DNA of 64,000 nt from JAENWD01 sp963796915 (lineage in GTDB: Bacteria > Acidobacteriota > Vicinamibacteria > Vicinamibacterales > JAENWD01). The notes under the pieces were generated by a model. It had not been told where the DNA came from and ran no database searches. It saw only the letters and a list, made by a program, of their open reading frames with translations. This document shows positions 27,357-35,716 of this stretch, in pieces. Both the position numbers and the translations under genes were made by a program. The stretch is taken from positions 992,001 to 1,056,000 of the forward strand of contig CAWCNI010000002.1 of assembly GCA_963796915.1 (NCBI GenBank), read 5' to 3'. Numbering within the stretch: the first letter of the stretch is position 1; each line of letters begins with the position of its first letter.

Positions 27357-27824
27357 CTATTCGGCGGCTTGGAGCGCCTTGCGCGTCGCGTCAGTCCACG
27401 CGCAGAGCGCAGCGACGTCGGCGGGCGAAAGCGTGGCCGAGCGGTGGATCAGCGTGTACGACGCGACCGGCATCGCGCCCTTCTTCACCTGCCGGCAGAC
27501 CTCCAGCAGGATGTCCCTGGCGGCGTCGGAGTCGTAGTTGCCCCACTCCGACAGGTTCATGTCCTCGCGCGCCTTGTTCACGTGCGAGGCGAGGAACCAC
27601 GACGCAGGCGCGACATAGGCGTACGCCGGCCACACAGTCTCGTTGCTGTGACAGTCCTTGCACGAACGGTTGAGAATCGCGCTGACGTCGGCCGGCACCG
27701 AGACTTTATGCTCGACCGTCTGGGCCGGGTCCACCGGAGGGTTGCTCCGCGACACTGGCACGAACTGGATACCGACAAACACCGCGAGCAGGAGCAGCAG
27801 GACCGGCCGGACGACGCGACGCAT
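27357..27824 (-). CDS. Haem-binding domain protein with CxxCH motif
   Basis: 155 residues. N-terminal membrane anchor or signal (MRRVVRPVLLLLLAVFVGIQ F), then SAILNRSCKDCHSNETVWP, a single c-type haem motif, APASWFLASHVNKAREDMNL SEW and DILLEVCRQVKKGAMP. This is the layout of the short 'haem-binding domain' proteins found in Bacteroidota and Acidobacteriota, periplasmic and probably redox-related. I chose ATG 27824 at the start of the hydrophobic anchor over an upstream ATG. Confidence 0.88.
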   Translation of the reverse strand: MRRVVRPVLLLLLAVFVGIQFVPVSRSNPPVDPAQTVEHKVSVPADVSAILNRSCKDCHSNETVWPAYAYVAPASWFLASHVNKAREDMNLSEWGNYDSDAARDILLEVCRQVKKGAMPVASYTLIHRSATLSPADVAALCAWTDATRKALQAAE

Positions 27825-27901
27825 GAGCCACAATCCTATCAAGTCGGGCGCGTTGCCGGTGCGTTACCGGTAACGGCCCGCCCGAGGGACCATGGCGGCT
27901 G

Positions 27902-28501
27902 TCAGCCTCGACTCTGGCGCCAACCGACGATGATGGCCGTGCCGGTGAGCAGGAGCAGGAGCGTCGATGGCTCTGCGACAGCGGCCGGACCCAGCGTCAC
28001 CGCGAGCTCGTAATACGCAGGGTTGGCGATGCCCAGCGAGTCCGGCTCGCCCAGGCGGATGAAGCCGTCGGCGAGACTGCCGCCGGAGTTCTCGGCAAAC
28101 GACTCGTTCGACCAGACGCCGATCGCCACCCGGTAGATGCCCGCTGCCAGCGTCGGCGTGATCAGGAAGTCGCCCGGTCCGATCGGCCCGAAGGCAGACA
28201 CGAGGAACGCGCCGCTGCTGTCGAAGAGCGAGAAGTAGGGATCCGCGCCGCCGGCGTCGAAGCCGTTGCTGTCGAAGGTCACCGGTCCACCGATAGGAAC
28301 CGTCAGCGTGTACAACGCGACGTTGTCGGCGATGTCGAAATCGTCGACAAACGACGGCGGCCCGAGGTCGCTGAACACCAGGTTCGGATTGGACGGGTCG
28401 TTCAGGTATCCCTGAAAGGTCACTGTCGAGGCCTGGGCCGCTTGCGGAGCGAGCAGGGCACAGGCAGCGAGCAGGGCCGTCGCGACAGTCGGGCGCGTCA
28501 T
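27902..28501 (-). CDS. Secreted protein with PEP-CTERM-like sorting tail
   Basis: 199 residues. Signal peptide MTRPTVATALLAACALLAPQ, mature domain with FQGYLNDPSNPNLVF, DIADNVALYTLTVPIGG, FDAGGADPYFSLFDSSG, GDFLITPTLAAGIYRVAIG and, at the C-terminus, VAEPSTLLLLLTGTAIIVGW RQSRG. That tail has the Glu-Pro-Ser start, one helix and a basic end of the PEP-CTERM signal recognised by exosortase. The body resembles DVUA0089-type proteins. No exosortase gene lies in the window. Confidence 0.8.
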   Translation of the reverse strand: MTRPTVATALLAACALLAPQAAQASTVTFQGYLNDPSNPNLVFSDLGPPSFVDDFDIADNVALYTLTVPIGGPVTFDSNGFDAGGADPYFSLFDSSGAFLVSAFGPIGPGDFLITPTLAAGIYRVAIGVWSNESFAENSGGSLADGFIRLGEPDSLGIANPAYYELAVTLGPAAVAEPSTLLLLLTGTAIIVGWRQSRG

Positions 28502-28543
28502 GGCGAGTCCTTTGCGATGGGTGGGCACAGGGGCCGGAGTCGA

Positions 28544-29053
28544 CTATGGCGTGACGTAGTGACCCTGGACGTAGATGTTGACGATCTTCACGTCGTGCGA
28601 GCCCTCGGTGAAGATGCTGGCATGCACGGTCTCGCCGGCTTCGAACACCATGCTGAGGCTGCGGGTGTAGGCAGCAATCGAGCACGTCCCGCCGCAGAAC
28701 GTCGCCACTTCGCTGGGGGAGGGGCTGATCATGTTGAAGAACAGCTTGTCCTTGACCTGCAGCCAGACACCGGAGATGACGTCGGCCTTGTTGGCGGTGA
28801 AGGCCCAGACCGATGCCTGATCGATCACCAGGCGCCTGCCTGCCGGCACCGTGATGGCGTCGACTTCGCGGGTGAGTTCCGCGGCATTCAGGTTGTTGAG
28901 GATCGGAATGCGAACCGGCGCCAGATCGCGATTGTCGATATCTCTCGTCACCGCGGGACGCGTCTGCGCTCGCGCGATCGTCGCTCCACCGGCGACGGAC
29001 GCGACCATCACGGCGACGCCTGTCGCACACTTCATCATGACTAGCTTGTTCAT
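28544..29053 (-). CDS. Hypothetical secreted protein
   Basis: 169 residues with a signal peptide (MKCATGVAVMVASVAGGATI ARAQ). The mature part contains PVRIPILNNLNAAELTREVD, VPAGRRLVIDQASVWAFTAN, KLFFNMISPSPSEVA, CGGTCSIAAYTRSL and DVKIVNIYVQGHYVTP. One possible disulfide is visible. It precedes the PEP-CTERM-like gene by 42 bases on the same strand, so the two may be co-transcribed. No family recognised. Confidence 0.7.
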   Translation of the reverse strand: MNKLVMMKCATGVAVMVASVAGGATIARAQTRPAVTRDIDNRDLAPVRIPILNNLNAAELTREVDAITVPAGRRLVIDQASVWAFTANKADVISGVWLQVKDKLFFNMISPSPSEVATFCGGTCSIAAYTRSLSMVFEAGETVHASIFTEGSHDVKIVNIYVQGHYVTP

Positions 29054-29164
29054 GGGCGCGCTCCTGGTTGCAGCGTGGGAGGCGCCAAGCCTAGCGCACT
29101 AGAGGCGGGAACGAAACGGTTGTCGACCTATTCGTGTAGTCGAGCTGGCCGCAACCGGCACGAT

Positions 29165-30019
29165 TCAATCGGGCGGGTTCACAGCCGACGCGGGCAACGT
29201 GCGCTCCGCTGCCAGCCTTTCCGCGCTTGCCGGATCGTGCGAGGGCAGGTAGACGAGCGGACGCTCGGCCGCCAGGTCTCGAATGCGCGCCATTGTCTGT
29301 CGCGCCACTGCCTCGTCCGGGCTGACGCCATCAACTCTGTCCGCCCGCAGCAGTTCCTCCGTGTAGCTGGTGTCGCCGGCGATGAAGATCGACACCGCTC
29401 CCTCGACGACGACAGAGACGTGGCCGGGTGTGTGGCCGGGCGTCGGCACGACGAAGACATCGCCGCGGCTGGTCAACGGCATTCGCTCCGGGAAAGGGCC
29501 GAACGGCCGCGACTCGAATCGAAGCGGCTCGAACTCCATCCACTGCGGCCAGCGATGCGGCAGATACCCCAGCATGCGGCCTCGCAGCCCGCGGGCGCCG
29601 CTGAGCTCTCGCGGGTTGACCCAGATGCGTCGGCCGACGAGATGCGCCAGGCCGCCGGCATGGTCGGTGTGGAGATGCGTCAGGACGACATGACGAAGGT
29701 CAGCGACGGCGATGCCCATCGCACGCAGTGCCGGCCCAATCTCATCGTCGGGGCGCACCTGGAAACGAGCCGCCCGCCGGTAGAACGGATGCCAGCGCGG
29801 GTGATAGCCGCGCTCGTGCACGCGGGACGTCTCGCCGGTGTCCACGAGGATCGGGCCGTCGTCGTGCTCGATCAACCAGGCGTATATCGGCACCCACGCC
29901 GACCACTGGTCGTCGAGCAGCACCGCGAGCTGTCTCATCGGGCCATGGGCGGTGGCCGCCATCTGCTTCGGGCGGATCCGCACCGTGCCGGTCTGAATCG
30001 CGTGCACCCTGGGCGTCAT
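29165..30019 (-). CDS. Metallo-beta-lactamase-fold hydrolase, N-acyl homoserine lactonase-like
   Basis: 284 residues from ATG 30019. Metal ligands: VVLTHLHTDHAGGLAHL (HxHxDH), TPGHTPGHVSVVVEG, IFIAGDTSY and LPSHDPASAERL. The N-terminal part with VPIYAWLIEHDDGPILVDTG resembles AHL lactonases and related cytoplasmic hydrolases. ATG lies 2 bases after the stop of the methyltransferase gene, so they form an operon. Lactonase activity is only one possibility. Confidence 0.88.
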   Translation of the reverse strand: MTPRVHAIQTGTVRIRPKQMAATAHGPMRQLAVLLDDQWSAWVPIYAWLIEHDDGPILVDTGETSRVHERGYHPRWHPFYRRAARFQVRPDDEIGPALRAMGIAVADLRHVVLTHLHTDHAGGLAHLVGRRIWVNPRELSGARGLRGRMLGYLPHRWPQWMEFEPLRFESRPFGPFPERMPLTSRGDVFVVPTPGHTPGHVSVVVEGAVSIFIAGDTSYTEELLRADRVDGVSPDEAVARQTMARIRDLAAERPLVYLPSHDPASAERLAAERTLPASAVNPPD

Positions 30020-30021
30020 CG

Positions 30022-30834
30022 TCAGGCTGTCTTGTGTGCGAAGGCGACCATGTGAGGGCTGAGCGCCGGCGCCCTTTCGAGCAGTCCCGCCAGGTGAACC
30101 AGCCTGAGCCACTTGGCCGAATCCTCAGGGAGTGACTCGAAGTCGGGCGCGAGCCACCCGGGACCCTGAATTCCCAGCGTCGTGTGGTGCCGGAGTCCCG
30201 CTTCGACCAGCTCGCCGGCGAGTTCATCCTCGTCGTGAAAGTACGCCGTGGTGAAGACCCGCCAGCCCTCAGGGCGGCGATGCTGGCCCGTGGCCAGTTC
30301 TTCGCGGACCATGTCGAGGTACAACTGATCCCAGATACCCCCGTTCACGACTCCAACGACGGCCGACGCGTACCGCGTGATTGCGACCGCCGCCACGACG
30401 CCGCCCGGTCGCAAGATGCGGCGCACTTCTGTCAATGCGCGGATGCGATCGGCGCGGTCGGTCAAGTGATACAGCGGCCCATGCAGCAGGGCGGCATCGA
30501 CGCTGTCCGAAGGCAATGGCAGATCCCGGGCGTCGCCGATCTGACACGACGCGATCGGCTGCTCCGGCTGGCTGGCGGATGCCTTACGGGCCTGCTCGAC
30601 GTGCAGGGGAATCGGGTCGACGAGGTGAACCGCGTAGCCGCGGCTGGCCAGCCAGCCGGCGCAGGCACCCGGTCCGCCGCCGATATCCGCGACAGCGGCA
30701 GGACTGCGTGGAAAATGGCGCGACAGCAGCTCCTTCATGCGCGCGAACTCCAGTCGCCCCAGACCACGGGACAACCTGGCGGCTTCAGCGCCCTCCTCGT
30801 AGAACGCGACAATTTCCGGCGACAGTTCGGCCAT
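30022..30834 (-). CDS. Class I SAM-dependent methyltransferase
   Basis: 270 residues from ATG 30834. SAM-binding motif I is AAVADIGGGPGACAGWLASR; acidic motif II is VHLVDPIPLHV; later DLPLPSDSVDAALLHGPLYH and VRRILRPGGVVAAVAITRYA follow the family. The C-terminal part (IWDQLYLDMVREELATGQHR, YFHDEDELAGELVEAGL) probably binds the acceptor. First gene of a two-gene operon with the lactonase-like hydrolase. Substrate unknown. Confidence 0.9.
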   Translation of the reverse strand: MAELSPEIVAFYEEGAEAARLSRGLGRLEFARMKELLSRHFPRSPAAVADIGGGPGACAGWLASRGYAVHLVDPIPLHVEQARKASASQPEQPIASCQIGDARDLPLPSDSVDAALLHGPLYHLTDRADRIRALTEVRRILRPGGVVAAVAITRYASAVVGVVNGGIWDQLYLDMVREELATGQHRRPEGWRVFTTAYFHDEDELAGELVEAGLRHHTTLGIQGPGWLAPDFESLPEDSAKWLRLVHLAGLLERAPALSPHMVAFAHKTA

Positions 30835-30999
30835 GCCTGGATGTCTTGAGGATAGCCGACCTTGTCGGGCCATCTGGTCATGTTGCGCGTTGCATGGATT
30901 GTTGAGGTAGGGAGGCCGCCCGCCTTCGTGTGCGCTCGCGACGTTCGCCCGCTATGCTGTCTGATCAGCACGGGCTGATCCTGATTGCGCGGGGAGGAC

Positions 31000-32011
31000 A
31001 TGGACGACAACGTCGACGTCGATCGCCGCCGCTTCCTGGCGGCAGCAGTCATGACGGTTGCCGCCGGACGGAGTGGCCCTCGTGCCGCCGGTCGTGTGGG
31101 CAGCGAAAACGCAGGGACATTCGACACGCTGAAGCAAGTCGACGCAGGCGTCCTGAGCGTCGGGTACGCCGACGTCGGCCCGCCTGGCGGCAGGCCGGTG
31201 GTCCTGCTCCACGGCTGGCCGTACGACATCTACAGCTTCGCTGATGTGGCCCCGCTCCTGGCCTCGGCGGGCTACCGGGTGGTCGTGCCCTACCTTCGCG
31301 GGTATGGCACGACCCGATTCCTGTCGGCCGATACCGTTCGCAATGGCCAGCAGTCAGCGCTGGCGGCCGACGTCATCGCCCTGATGGATGCGCTCGCCAT
31401 CGACAAGGCGATCGTCGCGGGCTTCGACTGGGGCGCGCGCACCGCCAACATCGTCGCGGCACTCTGGCCGGGGCGCTGCACGGCGATGGTCTCCGTGAGC
31501 GGCTATCTGATCGGCAGCCGCGAGGCGAACAAGACGCCGCTGCCGCCGAAGGCGGAGCTCGACTGGTGGTACCAGGTACTATTTCGCCACGGAGCGGGGC
31601 CGCGCGGGCTACGACAAGTACCGCCGCGAGTTTGCCAGGCTGATCTGGCAGACCGCGTCGCCGAAGTGGCAATTCGACGCCGCGACGTTCGAGAGAACCG
31701 CCGCGGCCTTCGACAATCCGGATCATGTGGACATCGTGATGCACAACTACCGCTGGCGGCTCGGGCTGGCGGAGGGCGAGTCGAAGTACGACGACCTGGA
31801 GCAGCGGCTTGCCGCAGGTCCGGTCATCGCCGTGCCGACGATCACGCTCGAGGGCGACGCCAATGGCGCTCCGCACCCGGATCCTGCTTCGTACGCGAAG
31901 AAGTTTTCCGGCAAGTACACGCACCGGCTCGTGAGCGGCGGCATCGGCCACAACCTGCCGCAGGAAGCGCCGCAGGCGTTTGCGAAGGCCGTGATCGACG
32001 TCGACAGCTAG
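31000..32011 (+). CDS. Exported alpha/beta hydrolase (frameshifted)
   Basis: ATG 31000 gives MDDNVDVDRRRFLAAAVMTV, a twin-arginine-type leader. The hydrolase core has VVLLHGWPYDIYSFADVAPL (oxyanion HG), VVVPYLRGYGTTRFL, and the nucleophile elbow AGFDWGARTAN with Asp, as in epoxide hydrolases and haloalkane dehalogenases. After DWWYQ the frame shifts; removing one base at 31575-31579 (CAGGTAC) continues with YYFATERGRAGYDKYRREFA to SGGIGHNLPQEAPQAF with the catalytic His. About 336 residues. The start has a close GGGGAGG (2 bases), so an upstream TTG at 30985 is possible. Confidence 0.82.
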
Positions 32012-32080
32012 TCGGCTGCCTCCGACATCGCGCATCTCGCGACGATGCCGCAGACCTCCTCGACTTGGACTGCATAAGAC

Positions 32081-32479
32081 TCATGAGAACGCGGCGGCGC
32101 CTGCCTCGGCGACCGCATGATCCTGCTCGCCGGATCCGCCGCTCACGCCGATCGCGCCGACGACTTTGCCGTCCTTCTTCAGCGGGATGCCGCCCGCGAA
32201 GATCATGATCCTTCCGTCGTTGGACGCGTGGATGCCGAAGAACTGGCCGCCGGACTGCGAATGCGTCGCGAGATCCTTGGTCGCGATGTCGAACGCGCGC
32301 GACGTGAATGCCTTCTTGATCGAGATGTCGATGCTGCCCATCCAGGCGTCGTCCATGCGGACGTGCGCGACGAGGTTGCCGCCGGCGTCGGCGACGGCGA
32401 TGTTCATGGGCTGGCCGATCTCGGCCGCCTTCTTCTGCGCTGCGGCGATCACCCGCTGCGCGTCTGCCAGTCGAATCAT
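32081..32479 (-). CDS. GlcG/HbpS-like haem-degrading or cofactor-binding family protein
   Basis: 132 residues matching the GlcG/HbpS family over its full length: ADAQRVIAAAQKKAAEIGQP, NIAVADAGGNLVAHVRMD, SIDISIKKAFTSRAFD, FGIHASNDGRIMIFAGGIPL and VVGAIGVSGGSGEQDHAVAE. Members bind haem or occur with glycolate/diol metabolism; the exact role here is open. No signal peptide. The gene is convergent with the hydrolase. Confidence 0.9.
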   Translation of the reverse strand: MIRLADAQRVIAAAQKKAAEIGQPMNIAVADAGGNLVAHVRMDDAWMGSIDISIKKAFTSRAFDIATKDLATHSQSGGQFFGIHASNDGRIMIFAGGIPLKKDGKVVGAIGVSGGSGEQDHAVAEAGAAAFS

Positions 32480-32741
32480 TGGTGTCCTCCGTGTACGGCG
32501 CGAGCTGTCGTGTCTCGCGCTCTTTAGTCTATCGAGGTTTTGAGCGGCGATTGGCTTCGCAGCACTCAGGACTCGACGCGCCGGCGTAGCTCAACTGGTT
32601 CGCGGAAAGTGATCGGGATTGGCACGTGCCGATAGCCGGGCATCACTACACGTGATAATAAGGAGGCGTCTTCAGGGGATCGCCGTTCCCAGGAGTGACA
32701 GCCTCGCAGTTCCCCCGCGCGGCTCGCAATGGAGTGTCGTG

Positions 32742-33408
32742 ATGGTCCCACACCTGTGTCGCCTGAACCGTGGCGTTGCCGCAGTCATCCTCGTCCTTGC
32801 GGCGACGCTGGCCTCGTGCGGCCGTGGTGCGGATACGCCCTCGACGCCCGCAGGCTCCGCCGCACCGGCGCCGGCAGCAGCACCCGCGCCGCCTCCACCG
32901 CCCCCGCCGCGAGAGCTCACCTGGAGCGGAAAGGTCGACATGGCGCTCTGGTCGCCCGGGCGGGTGAAGGCATATAAGGTCGCGCTGCAGCAGCCCGCGC
33001 CGCCCACGCTCGCGATCCTGCGCATCCCGCGGCTCAAGCTGGAGGTGCCCGGTCTACGACGGAACGGGCGACCCCGTGCTCGACCTCGCGGCGGGGCGGA
33101 TCGAGGGCACGGCCTTGCCCGGGACGACGGGCAACGTCGGCATCGCGGCACATCGCGACGGGTTCTTCAGGGTGCTCAAGGATCTGAAGGAAGGCGACGC
33201 GCTGGTGCTCGACACGCCCGTCGCGCTGGAGAACTATCGGGTCGAGTGGATCCGCATCACCACGCCCGACGATGTCAGCGTGATCGACCCGACGCCGGGC
33301 CACGCGGTGACGCTCGTCGGCTGCTACCCGTTCTACCACGTGGGCGCGGCCCCGCAGCGGTTCATCGTCCGCGCCGTCCCGACCGCAGGATCGACAGCCG
33401 GCAGCTGA
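32742..33408 (+). CDS. Sortase (class D-like) with lipoprotein-type signal (frameshifted)
   Basis: The N-terminus GVAAVILVLAATLASCGRG carries a lipobox (LASC), then a Pro/Ala linker of about 30 residues. The catalytic domain has LAILRIPRLKLEVP, GTGDPVLDLAAGRIEG, NVGIAAHRDGFFRVL with the His, GHAVTLVGCYPFYHVG with the Cys and APQRFIVRA with the Arg, in the class D sortase order. The frame breaks at 33050-33052 (CCCGGTCTAC); removing one G gives VPVYDGTGDP. Sortases join proteins to each other or to the wall; in a diderm with a lipid anchor the role is unclear. No LPxTG-type substrate seen nearby. Confidence 0.82.
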
Positions 33409-33445
33409 CATCAACGCAGGGCGCACCAGCGCCGTCTAGCCACGT

Positions 33446-34299
33446 TCACGGGCAGCACGTGGGACCGCAGCACGTCCTCACGGCGGCGGGCTTCTGCGCG
33501 CGAACGAACGCGCTCATGAAGCGGCCGTCGATCTGCGCCAACGTGCCGTCGTCTGAGAGACCGGCGGCGGCGAGGAAGTGCTGCGCATCGGCGGCACGAT
33601 AGATGCGAGTCGGCTCGACGTCGATGTCGTCGAATCCCGCTTTGGCCAGCTTGTCGCGGTAGCTGCGCTCCTCGAGAGCTCCGGCGACACAACCGATCCA
33701 GAGCTCCATGTTTCGGCGAACAGCGGCAGGGACCGCCTCGCCTCTGACCACGACGTCTGACACGGCGAGTCGGCCTCCCGGCTTCAGCACCCGGAACGCC
33801 TCAGCGATCGCGCGATCTTTGTCGACGGACAGATTGATCACGCAGTTCGAGATGACGACGTCGATGGAGTTGTCGGGAAGCGGGATGTCCTCGATCTCAC
33901 CCTTCAGGAACTCGACGTTCGTCAGGCCCGAGCTCGCCTGGTTCTCGCGGGCGAGGGCGAGCATCTCGTCTGTCATGTCGAGGCCGTACGCCTTGCCGCC
34001 GGGACCGACACGTCGTGCGGACAGCAGGACGTCGATGCCGCCCCCGGAGCCGAGATCGAGTACCGACCTCGCCCGGCTTCAGCGCGGCGAGAGCGGTAGG
34101 GTTTCCGCAGCCGAGCGAGGCGAGCATCGCTCCCTCTGGAGTCACGGCGGCTTCTGTCGCGCCATAGAGGTCTGAGGTGATCGGGTCGGACTCGCAGCAG
34201 GCGGAGGTGCCGCAACCGCATCCCGCCTTCTGCCCGTCGCGTGCCTTGCGTGCCGCCTCGCCATATTTCTGCCGAACGGCGTTCTTGAGAGCATCCATC
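33446..34299 (-). CDS. arsM: Arsenite methyltransferase (frameshifted)
   Basis: Two frames join into about 284 residues. First frame: MDALKNAVRQKYGEAARKAR, GCGCGTSACCESDP and LASLGCGNPTALAALKPGEV. After removing one base at 34060-34064 (GTCGGTACTC on the coding strand) it continues VLDLGSGGGIDVLLSARRVG (SAM motif I), GLDMTDEMLALAREN, FLKGEIEDIPLPDNSIDVVI SNCVINL with the As-binding Cys, and ends RTCCGPTCCP. The order fits ArsM, which methylates As(III) to volatile species. It is divergent from arsR with a shared operator. Confidence 0.92.
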
Positions 34300-34313
34300 G
34301 CTTCGCCTCCAAT

Positions 34314-34333
34314 ATATTCGTCTAAGCGAATAT
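34314..34333. promoter_or_regulatory. Inverted repeat between arsM and arsR, likely ArsR operator
   Basis: ATATTCG-N6-CGAATAT is a perfect 7-bp inverted repeat. A half-similar copy (ATTCGTCAAGGCAAAT) lies at 34350-34365, directly before arsR. Both genes start within 60 bases, so one ArsR dimer could repress both directions. Confidence 0.7.
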
Positions 34334-34367
34334 TGCCGGCTCGTGATACATTCGTCAAGGCAAATAT

Positions 34368-34796
34368 ATGAGGCACGCGACGACTTCCACCGCCGGGGCA
34401 TCGGTCGACGAGCTCGAGAACGTCTTCAAAGCGCTGGCCGACCAGACGCGGCTGCGGATCCTCGCGCTTCTGGGGAACGACGAGGTCTGTGTCTGCCACA
34501 TCCATGACAGCCTTGGGATCCCGCAGCCCACTGTCTCGCGGCATCTTGCGTATCTGCGTCGCAGCGGTCTGGTGACCGCCCGCCGCGACGGCGTGTGGTT
34601 CCACTACCAGCTGTCGAGATCGCTGCGGCCGGTGATTCAAGACGTCGTCGCCGCCGCGGTGCACGCGCTGCAGCTGCTGCCAGCCACGACCCGTGACAGA
34701 AAGCGGTTTCAGCGTTCGTTCGGGCAGCTCTACGTGCTCGACAGCCTCGCCGGCGGAGCATGCTGTGCACCTCGCACCCCGGAGGAGCAGGCATGA
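34368..34796 (+). CDS. arsR: ArsR-family arsenic-responsive repressor
   Basis: 142 residues of winged-helix type: VFKALADQTRLRILALLGND, EVCVCHIHDSLGIPQPTVSR (metal-site cysteines ECVC-like before the recognition helix) and HLAYLRRSGLVTARRDGVWF HYQL. The C-terminus carries an extra Cys pair (GGACCAPRTP). It should release DNA when As(III) or Sb(III) binds. Stop overlaps the next start (ATGA). Confidence 0.94.
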   Translation: MRHATTSTAGASVDELENVFKALADQTRLRILALLGNDEVCVCHIHDSLGIPQPTVSRHLAYLRRSGLVTARRDGVWFHYQLSRSLRPVIQDVVAAAVHALQLLPATTRDRKRFQRSFGQLYVLDSLAGGACCAPRTPEEQA

Positions 34797-35224
34797 TCGA
34801 ATCCGCGACAGAGCGTGACCTGCCAGAGATCCGTGCGTTGCTCGAGCATCTGCACCTGCCGCTCGACGGTCTCGGCGAGCACCTGCTGCCGACCATGCTC
34901 GTTGCGAAGCAGGGCGAACGGATTGTCGGCACCGCGGGGTTGGAGTTGTACGCGGACGGCGCCTTGCTGCGGTCCGTCGCCGTTGCACCGCCGCAGCAAG
35001 GCACTCGCCTGGGACATCAGCTGACCGATGCGGCGCTGCGCCTGGCCTCGAGCCACGGCGCCGCCGCCGTCTTCCTGTTGACCACGACCGCCGAGCGGTT
35101 CTTTCCCAGGTTCGGGTTCGAGCAGATCGGCCGCGAACAGGTCCCGCCGTGCGTTCGAGAGTCCGTAGAGTTCCAGTCAGCCTGTCCCGCGTCGGCGATC
35201 GTCATGCGAAAGCAGCTCTCGTGA
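34793..35224 (+). CDS. arsN2: Arsenic-resistance GNAT N-acetyltransferase
   Basis: 143 residues from ATG 34793, which overlaps the arsR stop and follows GGAGGAG. GNAT features: ATERDLPEIRALLEHLHLPL at the N-terminus, IVGTAGLELYADGALLRSVA, APPQQGTRLGHQLTDAALRL (acetyl-CoA loop) and FLLTTTAERFFPRFGFEQI. Position between arsR and arsC and length match ArsN2, which is found in ars operons and is thought to acetylate an organoarsenical. Confidence 0.88.
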   Translation: MIESATERDLPEIRALLEHLHLPLDGLGEHLLPTMLVAKQGERIVGTAGLELYADGALLRSVAVAPPQQGTRLGHQLTDAALRLASSHGAAAVFLLTTTAERFFPRFGFEQIGREQVPPCVRESVEFQSACPASAIVMRKQLS

Positions 35225-35646
35225 CTGCCGCTTTCCCAGGCGATGGTGCCGTGACGACGGTGCTCTTTGCCTGTGTCCACAATGCGGGGCGGTCCCAGAT
35301 GGCCGCCGCATGGTTCAATCTGCTCGCCGATCCCGGCCGGGCGCGAGCGATCTCTGCGGGCACGGATCCCGCACCTCGTCTTCATCCTGAAGTTGTCGCT
35401 GCGATGAGCGAGGTCGGCATCGATCTTTCCGCAGCGACGACCGCCAAGCTGACCACGGAGTCGGCGGGTCGAGCTCAGATGTTGATCACCATGGGATGCG
35501 GCGATCAGTGCCCTGTCATACCGGGCCTGGCACGGGACGACTGGCCGACAGAGGATCCGAGGGGCAAGCCGGTCGCTCGAGTCCGGGAGATTCGTGACGA
35601 GATTCGCCAGCGCGTTGAAGCCCTCCTGAAGCACGAAGGGTGGTGA
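35221..35646 (+). CDS. arsC: Arsenate reductase, low-molecular-weight phosphatase type
   Basis: 141 residues from GTG 35221 overlapping the previous stop (GTGA); a second GTG at 35251 (VTTVLFACVHNAGRSQ) could also start it. Catalytic loop CVHNAGRSQMAAAWF, then ISAGTDPAPRLHPEVVAAMS, MGCGDQCPVIPG with the second and third Cys and DDWPTEDPRGKPVARVREIR with the acid Asp. It reduces As(V) to As(III) with thioredoxin-type electrons. No arsB or acr3 efflux gene follows. Confidence 0.93.
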   Translation: MTAAFPGDGAVTTVLFACVHNAGRSQMAAAWFNLLADPGRARAISAGTDPAPRLHPEVVAAMSEVGIDLSAATTAKLTTESAGRAQMLITMGCGDQCPVIPGLARDDWPTEDPRGKPVARVREIRDEIRQRVEALLKHEGW

Positions 35647-35716
35647 GGCGGCAATCACGCATGCGCGGCGTCGTGCGAGAGCCCGGACGAGAAGGAGCGG
35701 GAACTGCTCCCGCCGA

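Noticed and set aside
32579..32605. tRNA-like text (GGCGTAGCTCAACTGGTTCG)
   Set aside because: Only the 5' acceptor and D-arm are imitated; no anticodon or T-arm follows.
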